64,000 bases of DNA from Gracilimonas tropica DSM 19535 (GCF_000375425.1 NZ_AQXG01000009.1:62163-126162); one strand, 5' to 3'; counted from the first letter of the stretch, positions 9,088 to 18,878 are shown. Numbers and translations: made by a program. Notes: generated from the sequence alone by a model not told the origin.

Positions 9088-10734
9088 ATGGAATTCAAAA
9101 ACTTAGAAGAAAAGATCAATCATGCCCGAAGCCTCAATGAGCCGTTGCCGGATTTAGGAACCGACTTCAAAAAGCTTCTTAAACAAGGTATTGGCAGCGA
9201 TAAGGTCTATCTAACTTATCGGGATGCAGATCAAAACAGAACGGAAGTCACTTATCGGGAATTTTACGAATATGTGCTAAACACAGCCCGGTTTTACCAA
9301 TCTAAAGGAATTCAACCCGGAGATAAGATCGCGACCATATCCCACAATCACTGGCACACGGTGGTGCAATACTTTGCAGCCTGGTTCTGTGGGTTAGTAG
9401 TGGTACCGGTGAATTTGGGTGAAGACGATAATCGTATTGCCTATATCCTGGAGAATGCGGAAGTAAAACTTGCACTGGTACGGGAGGAATATGCAGGAAG
9501 AATCAAATCTATCGTTAACAAAGAAATTGCGCTTGCTGAGATTGAATTGGTTATTTGTGATGAAGATACAGATTGCTTTTCGGATGCAGGATCAGAGCTG
9601 CATGAACCTGAGATTGATTTAGAATCTGAAGCGCTGATTGTTTTTACCTCTGGCACTACAGGAAATCCAAAAGGGGTTGTTTTAACACAGCTAAATCTGC
9701 TCGAAGATGCGCGAACTATATCCCAATGGCACAACATTGATGTTCAAACAAAAATGATGTGCGTGCTTCCAATCCATCACGTCAATGGCACCGTTGTCAC
9801 TATGATTACCCCATTTTATACAGGCGGTTCTACGGTGCTCAACCAAAAATTCAGTGCAGGACATTTCTTTGAGGCGGTTGAAGAAGAGGAAGTACACATA
9901 GTAAGCGTAGTTCCAACTTTGCTGCAATATCTGACCAATTATTTCGACGGGAAAAAGGCTCCAAAGACCGGGTATCTCAGGCACATTATTTGTGGAGCAG
10001 GTCCGCTCACTGTGCAGGTAGCTCAAAATTTCGAGGAGAAATTTGATGTGTCGATCATTCACGGGTACGGACTCTCGGAGACAACCTGCTACTCCTGCTT
10101 CATTCCGGCGGATCAACCCAAAAAAGAACACAACAAGTGGATGCGTGATTTCGGCTACCCCAGCATTGGAATTCCGGTTCCCGCCAATGAAATGGATATT
10201 CAGGATGAGGAAGGAAATTCGGTTAAAGAAGGAGAGCGCGGCGAAATCGTGATCCGTGGGGTGAATGTGATGAAGGGGTATTTCAATAATCGGGAAGCAA
10301 ATGAGTCGGCGTTTAAAAACGGATGGTTTCGAAGCGGGGATGAAGGTTTCATAAAAAAAGACAAAGATGGAAAGCCGTACTTTTTCATTACAGGGAGATT
10401 GAAAGAATTGATCATTCGCGGAGGAATTAATCTGGCTCCATTGGAAATTGATGAAGTGATTAATAAAGCTCCCGGGGTTAAAGCAGGCATTGCCGTGGGA
10501 TTTGAAAACGATTGGTACGGAGAGGAAGTGGGCGCGTATGTGCAGTTAAGAGAAGGGGCTGAAAACGATAAGAAAGCCATTTTGGCTTATTGTCAGAAAC
10601 ACCTTCCTTTTTCCAAAGCACCGAAAGTAGTGGTATTTGGAGAAGAGCTGCCGGTTACATCAACAGGTAAATATCAGCGTTTGAAAGTGGCACATTTGTT
10701 TGAAAAATGGAAAAAAGTACAATTCCGAAAGTGA
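9088..10734 (+). CDS. AMP-forming acyl-CoA synthetase / ligase
   Basis: The 548-residue adenylate-forming enzyme carries the ANL superfamily motifs in order: VFTSGTTGNPKGVVLT near residue 187 (A3), HGYGLSETTC (A5), WFRSGDEGF (A7), TGRLKELIIRGGINLAPLEI (A8 hinge) and PVTSTGKYQR with the A10 lysine. It activates a carboxylic acid with ATP and transfers it to CoA, or possibly to another thiol. A medium- or long-chain fatty acid is likely given the neighbouring fatty-acid genes, but the substrate is not proven. The length is complete. Confidence 0.9.
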   Translation: MEFKNLEEKINHARSLNEPLPDLGTDFKKLLKQGIGSDKVYLTYRDADQNRTEVTYREFYEYVLNTARFYQSKGIQPGDKIATISHNHWHTVVQYFAAWFCGLVVVPVNLGEDDNRIAYILENAEVKLALVREEYAGRIKSIVNKEIALAEIELVICDEDTDCFSDAGSELHEPEIDLESEALIVFTSGTTGNPKGVVLTQLNLLEDARTISQWHNIDVQTKMMCVLPIHHVNGTVVTMITPFYTGGSTVLNQKFSAGHFFEAVEEEEVHIVSVVPTLLQYLTNYFDGKKAPKTGYLRHIICGAGPLTVQVAQNFEEKFDVSIIHGYGLSETTCYSCFIPADQPKKEHNKWMRDFGYPSIGIPVPANEMDIQDEEGNSVKEGERGEIVIRGVNVMKGYFNNREANESAFKNGWFRSGDEGFIKKDKDGKPYFFITGRLKELIIRGGINLAPLEIDEVINKAPGVKAGIAVGFENDWYGEEVGAYVQLREGAENDKKAILAYCQKHLPFSKAPKVVVFGEELPVTSTGKYQRLKVAHLFEKWKKVQFRK

Positions 10735-10803
10735 TAGAAAACGATTCACCTTGCTCTAAGTTCTTTATAAAAAATCTAAAAGGTGTTTAATTGCAATTAA
10801 GGC

Positions 10804-10811
10804 TATCTTTG
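10804..10811 (+). promoter_or_regulatory. Possible Bacteroidota-type -7 promoter element
   Basis: TATCTTTG matches the TAnnTTTG -7 element used by the housekeeping sigma factor of Bacteroidota. It sits about 50 nt before the Stealth-family gene start. No convincing -33 TTTG element is visible at the expected spacing, so this is tentative. Confidence 0.3.
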
Positions 10812-10860
10812 AGCAGATTAATGTGCATTTAGTGAAAGGCAAGGGAGTTGTCTTGGTTTT

Positions 10861-11856
10861 ATGTCTTTTAAAAATGAAAATATAGACGCGGTCATAAGTT
10901 GGGTAGACGGGGACGATCCTGAGCATAAACAGAGAAGGCAGGAAGCACTTAAAAAAACCAAATTAGAGGAAAATCACACCTTGCCCAGTGGTTTCGATGC
11001 CACCCGTTTCTCTGACAATAATGAGATCCGGTATTGTGTAATGTCGATCCTGAAATTCGCTCCCTGGATCCGAAATATCTACATTGTAACGGATAACCAA
11101 GAGCCGGCTTTTCTGACACCGGATCTCAAGAAAAAGCACAACATTTTTATTATAGATCATACAGAGATCTTTAAATCCTATGAATGGGCCCTTCCAACCT
11201 TTAACACCCGTACTATTGAAACGGCACTTTGGAGAATTCCGGATTTAGCATCGCGCTTCATTTACTTCAATGATGATTTTGTGATCACGCGAAAAGTATC
11301 TCCGGAAGATTTCTTTGAAAATAATAAATCTAAACTTCGGGGTTCATGGCACTCTATTACGGAGTACAGCCCATTTCGTATGAAGATCAATGACTTCTTC
11401 AGTTTGCTAACCAAGAAGCTGTTTGGTATCACCAGATCCATGCACACGCTGCTTCAGATTAGATCAGCTCAACTGGCAGGTTTCAAGAAGCGTTATTTTC
11501 ATATTCCCCATGTACCACATCCAATCCAAACGAACACGCTGCAGACTTTTTTTAAGGATCATCCGGATCAGTTTGACCAAAATATTCAATATCAATTCAG
11601 AAGTACTGACCAATTTTCTGCCATCTTTTTAGCCAGTCATCTCGACATAAAATATGATAAGGCTGAATTAATGAATACCGACCATTACCTGATGGTTCAC
11701 GGAGAAGTAGATGTTCCGGTATTATTAAATCAAAAGCTGAAGAAGATAAAGGATGGCCGGGTTATGTTTACTTGTCTTCAGGCTATGGAACGGTTTAAAG
11801 CATCACAGAGAAAAGCCATTGAAGCTGTATTAGACGATCTATTGTCTGATTCGTAA
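10861..11856 (+). CDS. Stealth-family capsular polysaccharide phosphotransferase
   Basis: The 331-residue protein shows the Stealth conserved regions: CR1 IDAVISWVDGDDPEH (about residues 8-22), CR2 spanning NNEIRYCVMSILKFAPWIR to FIYFNDDFVI (about 49-140), and a CR3/CR4-like region with HVPHPIQ and a QYQFRSTDQF block. Stealth enzymes are hexose-1-phosphate transferases that build phosphodiester-linked capsule or wall glycans and resemble the catalytic core of GlcNAc-1-phosphotransferase. It has no signal peptide and should act in the cytoplasm. The gene sits alone between lipid-metabolism genes, about 20 kb from the EPS locus, so its glycan is unknown. It converges with the thioesterase gene with an 11-bp gap. 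Confidence 0.87.
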   Translation: MSFKNENIDAVISWVDGDDPEHKQRRQEALKKTKLEENHTLPSGFDATRFSDNNEIRYCVMSILKFAPWIRNIYIVTDNQEPAFLTPDLKKKHNIFIIDHTEIFKSYEWALPTFNTRTIETALWRIPDLASRFIYFNDDFVITRKVSPEDFFENNKSKLRGSWHSITEYSPFRMKINDFFSLLTKKLFGITRSMHTLLQIRSAQLAGFKKRYFHIPHVPHPIQTNTLQTFFKDHPDQFDQNIQYQFRSTDQFSAIFLASHLDIKYDKAELMNTDHYLMVHGEVDVPVLLNQKLKKIKDGRVMFTCLQAMERFKASQRKAIEAVLDDLLSDS

Positions 11857-11867
11857 AAGCACAATAC

Positions 11868-12296
11868 TTATCGACGGATCACCGCAAGTGTACACCTTGA
11901 TGAACAGACCAATTTCTCTTTTTCATTTTTGATCTCACATTCCCAAACCTGGATCTTCCTTCCGGTATGTATGGGTTTGGCCGTTCCGGTTACTTTGCCA
12001 CCCAATTTAACGGAGCGTATATGGTTGGCATTAATTTCTACCCCCACCACGGTCTGTTCCATATCATCAAGCAGAAACCATCCTCCTACAGAACACAATG
12101 TTTCAGCTAAAGCCACAGAAGCACCACCGTGTAATACTCCAAAGGGCTGAACCGAATTCTCATTCACCGGCATAGAAGCAATTACTTTATTTCGCGCTAC
12201 ATGCTGAAATTCGATGCCCAGGGCATGCCCCATGTGTTTGTGTTTAAAATTAAAATATGTATCCGCTTTTTCTTTAAGCTCGTCTTCAATGAACAT
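11868..12296 (-). CDS. Hotdog-fold thioesterase (PaaI type)
   Basis: The 142-residue cytoplasmic protein has the PaaI/4HBT hotdog layout: GHALGIEFQHVARNKVIASM, then QPFGVLHGGASVALAETL with the conserved HGG loop and acidic helix residue, then GVEINANHIRSVKLGGKV. It should hydrolyse a small or aromatic acyl-CoA. It faces the Stealth gene and is divergent from the long-chain acyl-CoA synthetase gene, which suggests a role in acyl-CoA turnover. The exact substrate cannot be read. Confidence 0.88.
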   Translation of the reverse strand: MFIEDELKEKADTYFNFKHKHMGHALGIEFQHVARNKVIASMPVNENSVQPFGVLHGGASVALAETLCSVGGWFLLDDMEQTVVGVEINANHIRSVKLGGKVTGTAKPIHTGRKIQVWECEIKNEKEKLVCSSRCTLAVIRR

Positions 12297-12475
12297 AAAA
12301 CTTGAATTTGATTAACGGTGTTAAGTTATTAAAATAAAATGATGGAATCGCTTTCAAATGAACGGCGAATTTGTTATTAGTTAGTGGTAATGGTTATGAA
12401 AAACATAGAATAAAGGTAATCCCGGTAACTAATTCATTCATTCAAGAACAACCAAGCAGATGATAGGGAAATAAT

Positions 12476-14266
12476 ATGAAATACGAGCCTACTACCATAC
12501 TCTCGATTGTTGAGCAGGGCTTTGAGCAGAACAAAGCCGGAATCATTTCTGCCGTTAAAAGAAATGGAGAATGGCATGAAACTTCCATCGATGACTTTCA
12601 GCAGATGGTTAGAGACCTCGCCCTCGGTTTGTATGAGCTTGGTGTAAGAAAAGGAGATAAGGTTTCTCTTCATGCCGAAAACTCAACAGAATGGTTGGTT
12701 ATTGATCAGGCTGTGCTTTCCCTTGGTGCGGCAGTTGTGCCTATCTATACTACCCAGCCTGGTGAACAGATTAAATATATTCTCGAAAATTCTGAGGCCA
12801 AAGTACATTTTGTTTCGAACGATGAGGTTTTTTCTGAGACAAAGCCACTTATTAAAGAGGTAAAGAATGTGAAGGCTGTGATCTCAATTTTGGGATCAAA
12901 TCACAAGAAGCTGCGAACGTTGGATGAGATCCTGGAAATGGGGCATAAGAAAGGGGAGGAAGATCCTACTTTGTTTGAAAAGCTCAAAAGTGAGGTTCAT
13001 CCTGATGATCTTGCAACTCTGATCTACACATCCGGTACCACAGGAGTTCCAAAAGGCGTGATGCTTACACACGATAATATCGCCGGAAATGCCCTGCGTG
13101 CTTATGAATTGTTTCCTTTTGAACCGGAAGAATATAAAGAGCCAAAGGTGATTTCTTATCTCCCGCTGGCCCACATGTTTGAACGTACTGCATCGTACAT
13201 TTATCTGAATTGCGGCATTCCCCCTTATTATATTGAAGATGTGGAGGAGATCAGGGATGATTTTGCTACTGTTAAACCAATTTACCTTGTTACGGTCCCT
13301 CGCTTACTTGAGAAAATTGTAACAGGGATCAAGGTTAAAGGGCAGGAAATGAGTGGCTTGAAGAAACAGCTTTACTACTGGGCAGTAAACCTGGCTGAGA
13401 ATTATGATCCTGAAAATCCGCCTGCTAAATGGAAGTGGAAAATTGCAGATAAACTGGTCTATTCCAAGATACGACAGTTGTTTGGTGGAAGGATGATCGG
13501 TTTTAATGTAGGGGGAGCCGCGTTATCACCAAATATCGCCCGGTTTATAAATGGGATCGGAATTTATTGTGGTTTGGGATATGGCCTGACGGAGACTTCG
13601 CCGGTACTCACAGGACCGCCTAAAGGAGAATTAAGAGTTGGTTCCTCGGGCAAACCCATTGCGGATGTGGAGATCCGAATTGCTGAAGATGGCGAGATTC
13701 TTGCAAAAGGGCCGGGCATCATGAAAGGCTACTATAAAATGCCGGAAAAAACAGATGAAGCTATTGATGAAGATGGCTGGTTCCACACCGGAGATATTGG
13801 CCATCTTGATGAAGACGGCTGGCTTTTTGTGACAGATCGAAAAAAATCACTCTTTAAGCTTTCTACAGGAAAATATGTAGCTCCTCAGCCCATCGAGAAT
13901 GCTTTGGTGAACAGTGGATTTATTGAGCAGGCTGTTGTGGTTGGAAATGAGCATAAATTTTGTGCGGCTTTGATCGTCCCAAATTGGGGTAACATGAAAA
14001 AAAGGTTCGAAACCAAAGGACATACCTTTCCTGAAGAAAACCCAACGGAGAATGAGTTTGTGATCAAGCGTATTCAGAAAGAAGTGGACAAAGTGAATGA
14101 AAAGCTTTCGAAATGGGAAAAAGTAAAACGATTTAAACTGTTGAAAGATCAGTTTACTATTGAAGCCGGAGAGATCACTCCTACTCTGAAAGTGAAGAGA
14201 AATGTGATCAACGAAAAATACAAAGAAGAGATCGATTCTATTTACGCAGATATAGAATCGGAATGA
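12476..14266 (+). CDS. Long-chain acyl-CoA synthetase (AMP-forming)
   Basis: The 596-residue enzyme belongs to the eukaryotic-like long-chain ACSL branch (FadD15-like). Motifs are YTSGTTGVPKGVMLTH, YLPLAHMFERT, GYGLTETSPV, WFHTGDIG and TDRKKSLFKLSTGKYVAPQ, the last being the characteristic ACSL variant of the hinge region. It adenylates long-chain fatty acids and forms the CoA thioester at the inner face of the membrane. It precedes the beta-oxidation genes by 75 nt and is on the same strand, so it probably feeds them. The ATG at 12476 is followed by a normal N-terminus. Confidence 0.93.
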   Translation: MKYEPTTILSIVEQGFEQNKAGIISAVKRNGEWHETSIDDFQQMVRDLALGLYELGVRKGDKVSLHAENSTEWLVIDQAVLSLGAAVVPIYTTQPGEQIKYILENSEAKVHFVSNDEVFSETKPLIKEVKNVKAVISILGSNHKKLRTLDEILEMGHKKGEEDPTLFEKLKSEVHPDDLATLIYTSGTTGVPKGVMLTHDNIAGNALRAYELFPFEPEEYKEPKVISYLPLAHMFERTASYIYLNCGIPPYYIEDVEEIRDDFATVKPIYLVTVPRLLEKIVTGIKVKGQEMSGLKKQLYYWAVNLAENYDPENPPAKWKWKIADKLVYSKIRQLFGGRMIGFNVGGAALSPNIARFINGIGIYCGLGYGLTETSPVLTGPPKGELRVGSSGKPIADVEIRIAEDGEILAKGPGIMKGYYKMPEKTDEAIDEDGWFHTGDIGHLDEDGWLFVTDRKKSLFKLSTGKYVAPQPIENALVNSGFIEQAVVVGNEHKFCAALIVPNWGNMKKRFETKGHTFPEENPTENEFVIKRIQKEVDKVNEKLSKWEKVKRFKLLKDQFTIEAGEITPTLKVKRNVINEKYKEEIDSIYADIESE

Positions 14267-14341
14267 TATACTGACATAATTAAGGTGAATAATCAGAATC
14301 AACTTCACGGTTGAAACCTGAAAGAGAAATAAGGATGAGCA

Positions 14342-16687
14342 ATGAGTACAAATAAATATTCGATCAAGAAAGTAGCGGTTTTGGGGTCGGGCGTTATGGG
14401 AAGTCAAATTGCAGCCCATTGTGTAAATGCCGGACTGGATGTGGTATTGCTGGATCTGAAAAGTGATGACCCAAAGCGACCCAACAAAACGGTAGAAGAA
14501 AGTTTGCAAAAAGCATCCAAAATGAAACCGGCGCCTTTCGGTAAACCCGAATTTGCGAAGCGTGTGGAAGTCGGTAATTTCAAAGATGATTTTGATAAAC
14601 TGAAAGAGGCCGATTGGATCTGTGAGGTGATCATCGAAAAAATGGACATCAAAAAAGAAATGATGTCCCGCATTGAAAAGGTCCGAAAGCCGCAAACTAT
14701 AGTAAGTTCTAACACTTCAGGCTTGCCAATCGGAGAAATTTCGGAAGATTGCGGTGATGATTTCAAAGCTCATTTTCTGGGAACGCATTTCTTCAATCCC
14801 CCCCGATATATGAAATTGTTGGAAGTGATTCCGACAGATTCTACTTCAAAGAAAGTAACCGAATTCATGCATCGGTTTTGCGAGAAAACACTTGGAAAAG
14901 GGGTAGTAATTTGCAAAGACACACCAAATTTCATTGCAAACCGCGTGGGGATCTTTTCCATTGCCAACATCATGCCGTACTTTTTTAATGGTGATTTCAG
15001 AGCAGAAGAAATTGACTTGCTCACCGGAACGCTTACCGGTTATTCGAAGGCCGCGACATTCAGAACTGCAGATATGGCCGGCCTTGATGTTACCAATCAC
15101 GTTGCCAAGAATCTTTATCCATCTATTCCCGATGACGAAATGCGGGAAACCTTCAACTTACCGGATGAATTTCAAAAAATGGTGGATGAAGGATTGATCG
15201 GAAATAAAGCCGGTAAAGGATTTTATACCAAAAGGGATGGCGCGTACTTGGTGCTTAACCCGGATACTTTTGAGTATGAGTCTCAACAAACTTTGGAAGA
15301 TCCTGTTCTTGAAGAAGTAAATCAGATCAAGGATGCTGCCGAACGATTACGATACTTGGTACACTCTGATGGCAAGATCAGTGACTTTTTATGGAACGTG
15401 AATCGTGACTTGTTGATATATGCGGCAAATCGAATTCCTGAGATCACCGATTCCCCATTATCTATTGATCGGGCTATGCAGTGGGGCTTTAACTGGGAGA
15501 TGGGACCTTTTCAGCGCTGGGATGCTTTGGGATTGGAAGAAACAGCTGAACGTATTAAGAAGGAAGGTAAGAAGATTCCAAAGTTGATAACAGAGATGCT
15601 GGAAAATGGCTTTGATCATTTCTATAAGGAGGACAAAGTCTATGATCCTACTTCAGGCTCCATGATAGATATCCCACCGGAAGCCAAAGGAGAGGTTAAT
15701 GTTTCTCATCTCAGAAAAGCACGAACTCCGGTCATGGAAAATGACAGTGCTGCTCTTCACGATATGGGAGATGGGGTAGCCTTGTTTGAATTCAAAACAA
15801 AAAATGCTACGCTGGGAGCCGAGCTGGTTCAGTCGCTACACAAATCCCTGAATTTGGTAAAACAGGATTTTGAGGCATTGGTCATTAGTCACGATGGCGA
15901 TAATTTTGCTTTCGGTGCGAATTTGAAAGAAGCATTGGTCGCCAAAAAAAATAATGACTGGAACAGCGTGGTTGAAGCAGTCAATAATTTCCAGAAAACA
16001 GCCGTGGCTTTGCGATATGCACCCTTTCCGGTGGTATCAGCTCCTTTCGGGAAAACCTTGGGCGGCGGTGTGGAATTTTGTTTGTATTCGGATAAAGTGG
16101 TTGCTCATCACGAATTATATATGGGACTGGTAGAAGTGGGGGTTGGACTTATTCCTGCAGGAGGAGGAACCACTGAGCTGCTTCGTAGAGCCATGGAAAA
16201 GTTGGAAGGAGAGGCAGACCCATTGCCGTATATCCGTGAAGTTTTCAAGACTATTGGGATGGCAAAAGTATCGGAAAGTGCGCATTTGGCTAAAGAACTT
16301 GGCTATTTGCGCCCTTCTGATACCATTGTCATGAATCGGGATCTGCTCATCAAAACAGCTAAGGAAGAAGCGTTGAATTTGGTGCAATCCGGGTATCAGT
16401 CTCCCGCAGAAACACCCATTAAAGTGCTCGGGAAAACAGCTTTTGCAGCCATGAAATTGATGCTGCACGTGATGCATGAAGGAAAATTCATCACCGATTA
16501 CGATCAGGTGGTAGCAGAACGTGTGGCGTATGTTTTAGCAGGTGGAGATCTGAGTGAAGCTCAGGATGTGCCGGAATCGTATGTACTGAAATTAGAAAGG
16601 GATGCCATTTTAGAGTGTTTGCAGGATGACCGAACGCTGGCCAGAATGGAGCATATGTTGAAAAAGGGAAAGCCGCTTAGGAATTAA
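14342..16687 (+). CDS. fadN: 3-hydroxyacyl-CoA dehydrogenase / enoyl-CoA hydratase (FadN-like)
   Basis: The 781-residue fusion has the dehydrogenase first: an NAD-binding Rossmann motif VAVLGSGVMGSQIAAH near residues 11-26, a 3HCDH-N domain to about 190, and 3HCDH C-terminal domains to about 450. The crotonase (hydratase) domain fills about residues 470-710, with GGGVEFCLYSDKVVA and LVEVGVGLIPAGGGT carrying the two Glu expected at the active site. This order is that of FadN, and the reverse of FadB. It catalyses two consecutive steps of fatty-acid beta-oxidation in the cytoplasm. The thiolase gene starts 33 nt downstream. The start at 14342 is used because the nearby ATG at 14335 is out of frame and soon stops. 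Confidence 0.92.
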   Translation: MSTNKYSIKKVAVLGSGVMGSQIAAHCVNAGLDVVLLDLKSDDPKRPNKTVEESLQKASKMKPAPFGKPEFAKRVEVGNFKDDFDKLKEADWICEVIIEKMDIKKEMMSRIEKVRKPQTIVSSNTSGLPIGEISEDCGDDFKAHFLGTHFFNPPRYMKLLEVIPTDSTSKKVTEFMHRFCEKTLGKGVVICKDTPNFIANRVGIFSIANIMPYFFNGDFRAEEIDLLTGTLTGYSKAATFRTADMAGLDVTNHVAKNLYPSIPDDEMRETFNLPDEFQKMVDEGLIGNKAGKGFYTKRDGAYLVLNPDTFEYESQQTLEDPVLEEVNQIKDAAERLRYLVHSDGKISDFLWNVNRDLLIYAANRIPEITDSPLSIDRAMQWGFNWEMGPFQRWDALGLEETAERIKKEGKKIPKLITEMLENGFDHFYKEDKVYDPTSGSMIDIPPEAKGEVNVSHLRKARTPVMENDSAALHDMGDGVALFEFKTKNATLGAELVQSLHKSLNLVKQDFEALVISHDGDNFAFGANLKEALVAKKNNDWNSVVEAVNNFQKTAVALRYAPFPVVSAPFGKTLGGGVEFCLYSDKVVAHHELYMGLVEVGVGLIPAGGGTTELLRRAMEKLEGEADPLPYIREVFKTIGMAKVSESAHLAKELGYLRPSDTIVMNRDLLIKTAKEEALNLVQSGYQSPAETPIKVLGKTAFAAMKLMLHVMHEGKFITDYDQVVAERVAYVLAGGDLSEAQDVPESYVLKLERDAILECLQDDRTLARMEHMLKKGKPLRN

Positions 16688-16720
16688 AGATTCAAAATTC
16701 AAGATTGAGGATTATAGATT

Positions 16721-17908
16721 ATGAAAGATCGAGAAGCATACATCGTAGCAGCAGCCCGAACGCCTTGTGGAAAAGCGAACAAAGGATCGCTACGGTTTAC
16801 CCGCCCTGATTCTATGGGTGGAGCCGTTGTCAAAGATCTGCTGAATCGGACCAAAGGATTGGAGCCCATGCAGGTAGAAGATGTAATTATGGGCTGTGCC
16901 TTTCCGGAAGCATCTCAGGGACTCAATGTAGCCCGGCAAATAGCCATTTTGGGAGGATTGCCTGATTCAGTGCCCGGTGTGACCGTCAACCGGTTTTGCT
17001 CTTCAGGATTGCAAACCATTTCGATGGCGGCCGAGCGGATCATGTCCGGTGGAGCAGATGTGATTATTGCCGGCGGAGTGGAATCCATGAGTTTGGTGCC
17101 CATGGGCGGAATGTCAGTTCAGCCCAATCCTCAGTTGATGGATGAAAAGCCGGGTGTGTACGTAAGCATGGGAATCACTGCAGAGAATGTTGCAGAAAAG
17201 TATAAGGTGAGCCGCCAAGACCAGGATGAATTTGCCTATCGAAGTCACCAGCGAGCGATAAATGCTTGGGAAGATGGAAAGTTTGAATCTCAGATCACCC
17301 CAATTGAGGTTCAGGAAAAGAAGGTCACTGCGGATGGAGAAGTTGTGGAAGAGTCTTTTACGTTCAAGCAGGATGAAGGTCCACGCAAAGATACATCGGT
17401 TGAGGCTTTGTCCGGGTTGCGGCCGGTTTTTAAAAATGGCGGAAGTGTAACGGCAGGAAATTCATCCCAAATGAATGATGCCGCTTCCGGAGTAGTGGTA
17501 ATGAGTGGAGAAATGGTGAAAAAGCTGGGACTTGAACCGATGGCACGATATGTTGGATTTCAGGCTGCCGGGGTAGCTCCGGAAATTATGGGAATTGGCC
17601 CGGTAGAGGCTGTTCCAAAAGTGTTCAAAAAAACCGGATTGAAGCTTACTGATATTGATTTGATCGAATTAAATGAAGCTTTTGCATCACAATCTTTGGC
17701 CGTGATCAGAGAATTAGGTCTGAATGAGGATATCACAAATGTAAATGGAGGAGCTATTGCGATGGGGCATCCACTTGGCTGCACCGGCGCAAAACTGACC
17801 ACCCAAATCTTGTATGAAATGAAAGCACGCAAATCCAAATATGGTTTAGTAACGATGTGCATAGGTGGTGGAATGGGTGCAGCAGGAATTTTTGAGAATT
17901 TGAGCTGA
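16721..17908 (+). CDS. fadA: Acetyl-CoA acyltransferase (3-ketoacyl-CoA thiolase)
   Basis: The 395-residue thiolase has all catalytic residues: Cys93 in NRFCSSGLQ, His350 in [12 protein letters not shown] and Cys380 in [11 protein letters not shown]. It cleaves 3-ketoacyl-CoA with CoA to release acetyl-CoA, the last step of beta-oxidation. It directly follows the FadN-like gene, as in fadNA operons of other bacteria. No acyl-CoA dehydrogenase (fadE) follows in this window. A large palindrome lies 32 nt after the stop codon. Confidence 0.93.
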   Translation: MKDREAYIVAAARTPCGKANKGSLRFTRPDSMGGAVVKDLLNRTKGLEPMQVEDVIMGCAFPEASQGLNVARQIAILGGLPDSVPGVTVNRFCSSGLQTISMAAERIMSGGADVIIAGGVESMSLVPMGGMSVQPNPQLMDEKPGVYVSMGITAENVAEKYKVSRQDQDEFAYRSHQRAINAWEDGKFESQITPIEVQEKKVTADGEVVEESFTFKQDEGPRKDTSVEALSGLRPVFKNGGSVTAGNSSQMNDAASGVVVMSGEMVKKLGLEPMARYVGFQAAGVAPEIMGIGPVEAVPKVFKKTGLKLTDIDLIELNEAFASQSLAVIRELGLNEDITNVNGGAIAMGHPLGCTGAKLTTQILYEMKARKSKYGLVTMCIGGGMGAAGIFENLS

Positions 17909-17939
17909 TCAAATTGAGAAATAATATCCCTGAATAGAA

Positions 17940-17987
17940 TTATAAAACCGTAAGGGTAATTCATGAATTACCCTTACGGTTTTATAA
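17940..17987. repeat. 48-bp perfect palindrome between fadA and SDR genes
   Basis: Two 24-nt arms are exactly self-complementary with no spacer; the centre is between 17963 and 17964 within TTCATGAA. The core of each arm is AACCGTAAGGGTAATTC and its complement. As RNA it would fold into a long hairpin ending in CGGTTTTATA, so it may serve as a terminator in either direction, although the T-tract is short. An operator role is also possible. Confidence 0.9.
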
Positions 17988-18008
17988 AAAAGAAAAAACA
18001 AGGATCAT

Positions 18009-18866
18009 ATGTATACAGCAGATACGCTTTCCGATAGAACGATATTAATTACAGGTGGAGGAAGCGGTCTTGGTTTGGCGATGGCGAAAGCTTTTGCTAA
18101 ATCCGGAGCAGATGTGGCCGTCTGTGGAAGAACCGTAGAGAAGCTCCAAAAAGCGGTCAAAGAGATCGAAGAACAAAGAGATGGAGCAGTTGTCAAGTAC
18201 TATCAGTGTGATGTTCGTGATTATGACGGTGTAACATCAATGTTTGAACACATTATAGATGATTTTGGCAGTTTGGAAGGTTTAGTGAATAACGCGGCCG
18301 GAAACTTCCTTTCTGCATCCGAAGATCTTACTCCCGGTGGTTTTAAAGCGATCGTGGATATTGTGCTACACGGAAGCTTTAATTGTACACACGTGTTTGG
18401 GAATTACCTGATCGATAACAAAAAAGAAGGTACCATCTTGAATATGGTAACTACTTATGCTGAAGGAACCGGTTGTGCATTTGTACTTCCATCCGCGTGC
18501 GGGAAAGCAGGGGTTTTGGCAATGACCCGCTCTCTAGCTTTCGAATGGGCTGAATATGGAATTCGGCTGAATGCAATTGCCCCGGGGCCATTTCCAACAG
18601 AAGGGGCCTGGTCGAGATTAGTTCCTCAGAAAGTGATGGAAAAGAAATTTATAGAAAAGATTCCCCTAAAAAGAGTTGGCGAGCACGAAGAGCTCGCCAA
18701 TCTTGCTGTTTTCTTAATGTCTGACCTCTCATCCTATATGACCGGGGAGTGCGTGGTCATTGACGGAGGGGAACGGCTTCAGGCAGGTCAGTTTAATTTT
18801 ATTGATGGATTAATGTCCAGAAAAAAACTGAAGAAAATATTTAAAGCCATGAAGCCTAAAAAATGA
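18009..18866 (+). CDS. SDR oxidoreductase, 2,4-dienoyl-CoA reductase-like
   Basis: The 285-residue short-chain dehydrogenase has an NADP-type Rossmann loop TGGGSGLGLAMAKAF at about residues 15-29 and NNAAGNF near 91. The expected YxxxK active site reads SACGKAGVLAMTRSLAFEW, with the Lys kept and no Tyr. That replacement and the NAAGNF block are typical of the 2,4-dienoyl-CoA reductase branch, which reduces unsaturated acyl-CoAs so that beta-oxidation can proceed. Its position after fadN-fadA fits this. The palindrome in between may uncouple its expression. The start ATG at 18009 is well placed. Confidence 0.87.
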   Translation: MYTADTLSDRTILITGGGSGLGLAMAKAFAKSGADVAVCGRTVEKLQKAVKEIEEQRDGAVVKYYQCDVRDYDGVTSMFEHIIDDFGSLEGLVNNAAGNFLSASEDLTPGGFKAIVDIVLHGSFNCTHVFGNYLIDNKKEGTILNMVTTYAEGTGCAFVLPSACGKAGVLAMTRSLAFEWAEYGIRLNAIAPGPFPTEGAWSRLVPQKVMEKKFIEKIPLKRVGEHEELANLAVFLMSDLSSYMTGECVVIDGGERLQAGQFNFIDGLMSRKKLKKIFKAMKPKK

Positions 18867-18878
18867 TGATCTGCTTCA

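Noticed and set aside
10781..10797. Possible sigma-54 site before the Stealth gene (AAGGTGTTTAATTGCA)
   Set aside because: The spacing is 9 nt and the -24 core does not match; a housekeeping-type element nearby is likelier.
13847..14695. Long (282-codon) antisense open frame opposite the acyl-CoA synthetase and FadN-like genes
   Set aside because: Composition is very rich in Phe, His and Ile, as expected of antisense frames, and it covers two well-supported genes.
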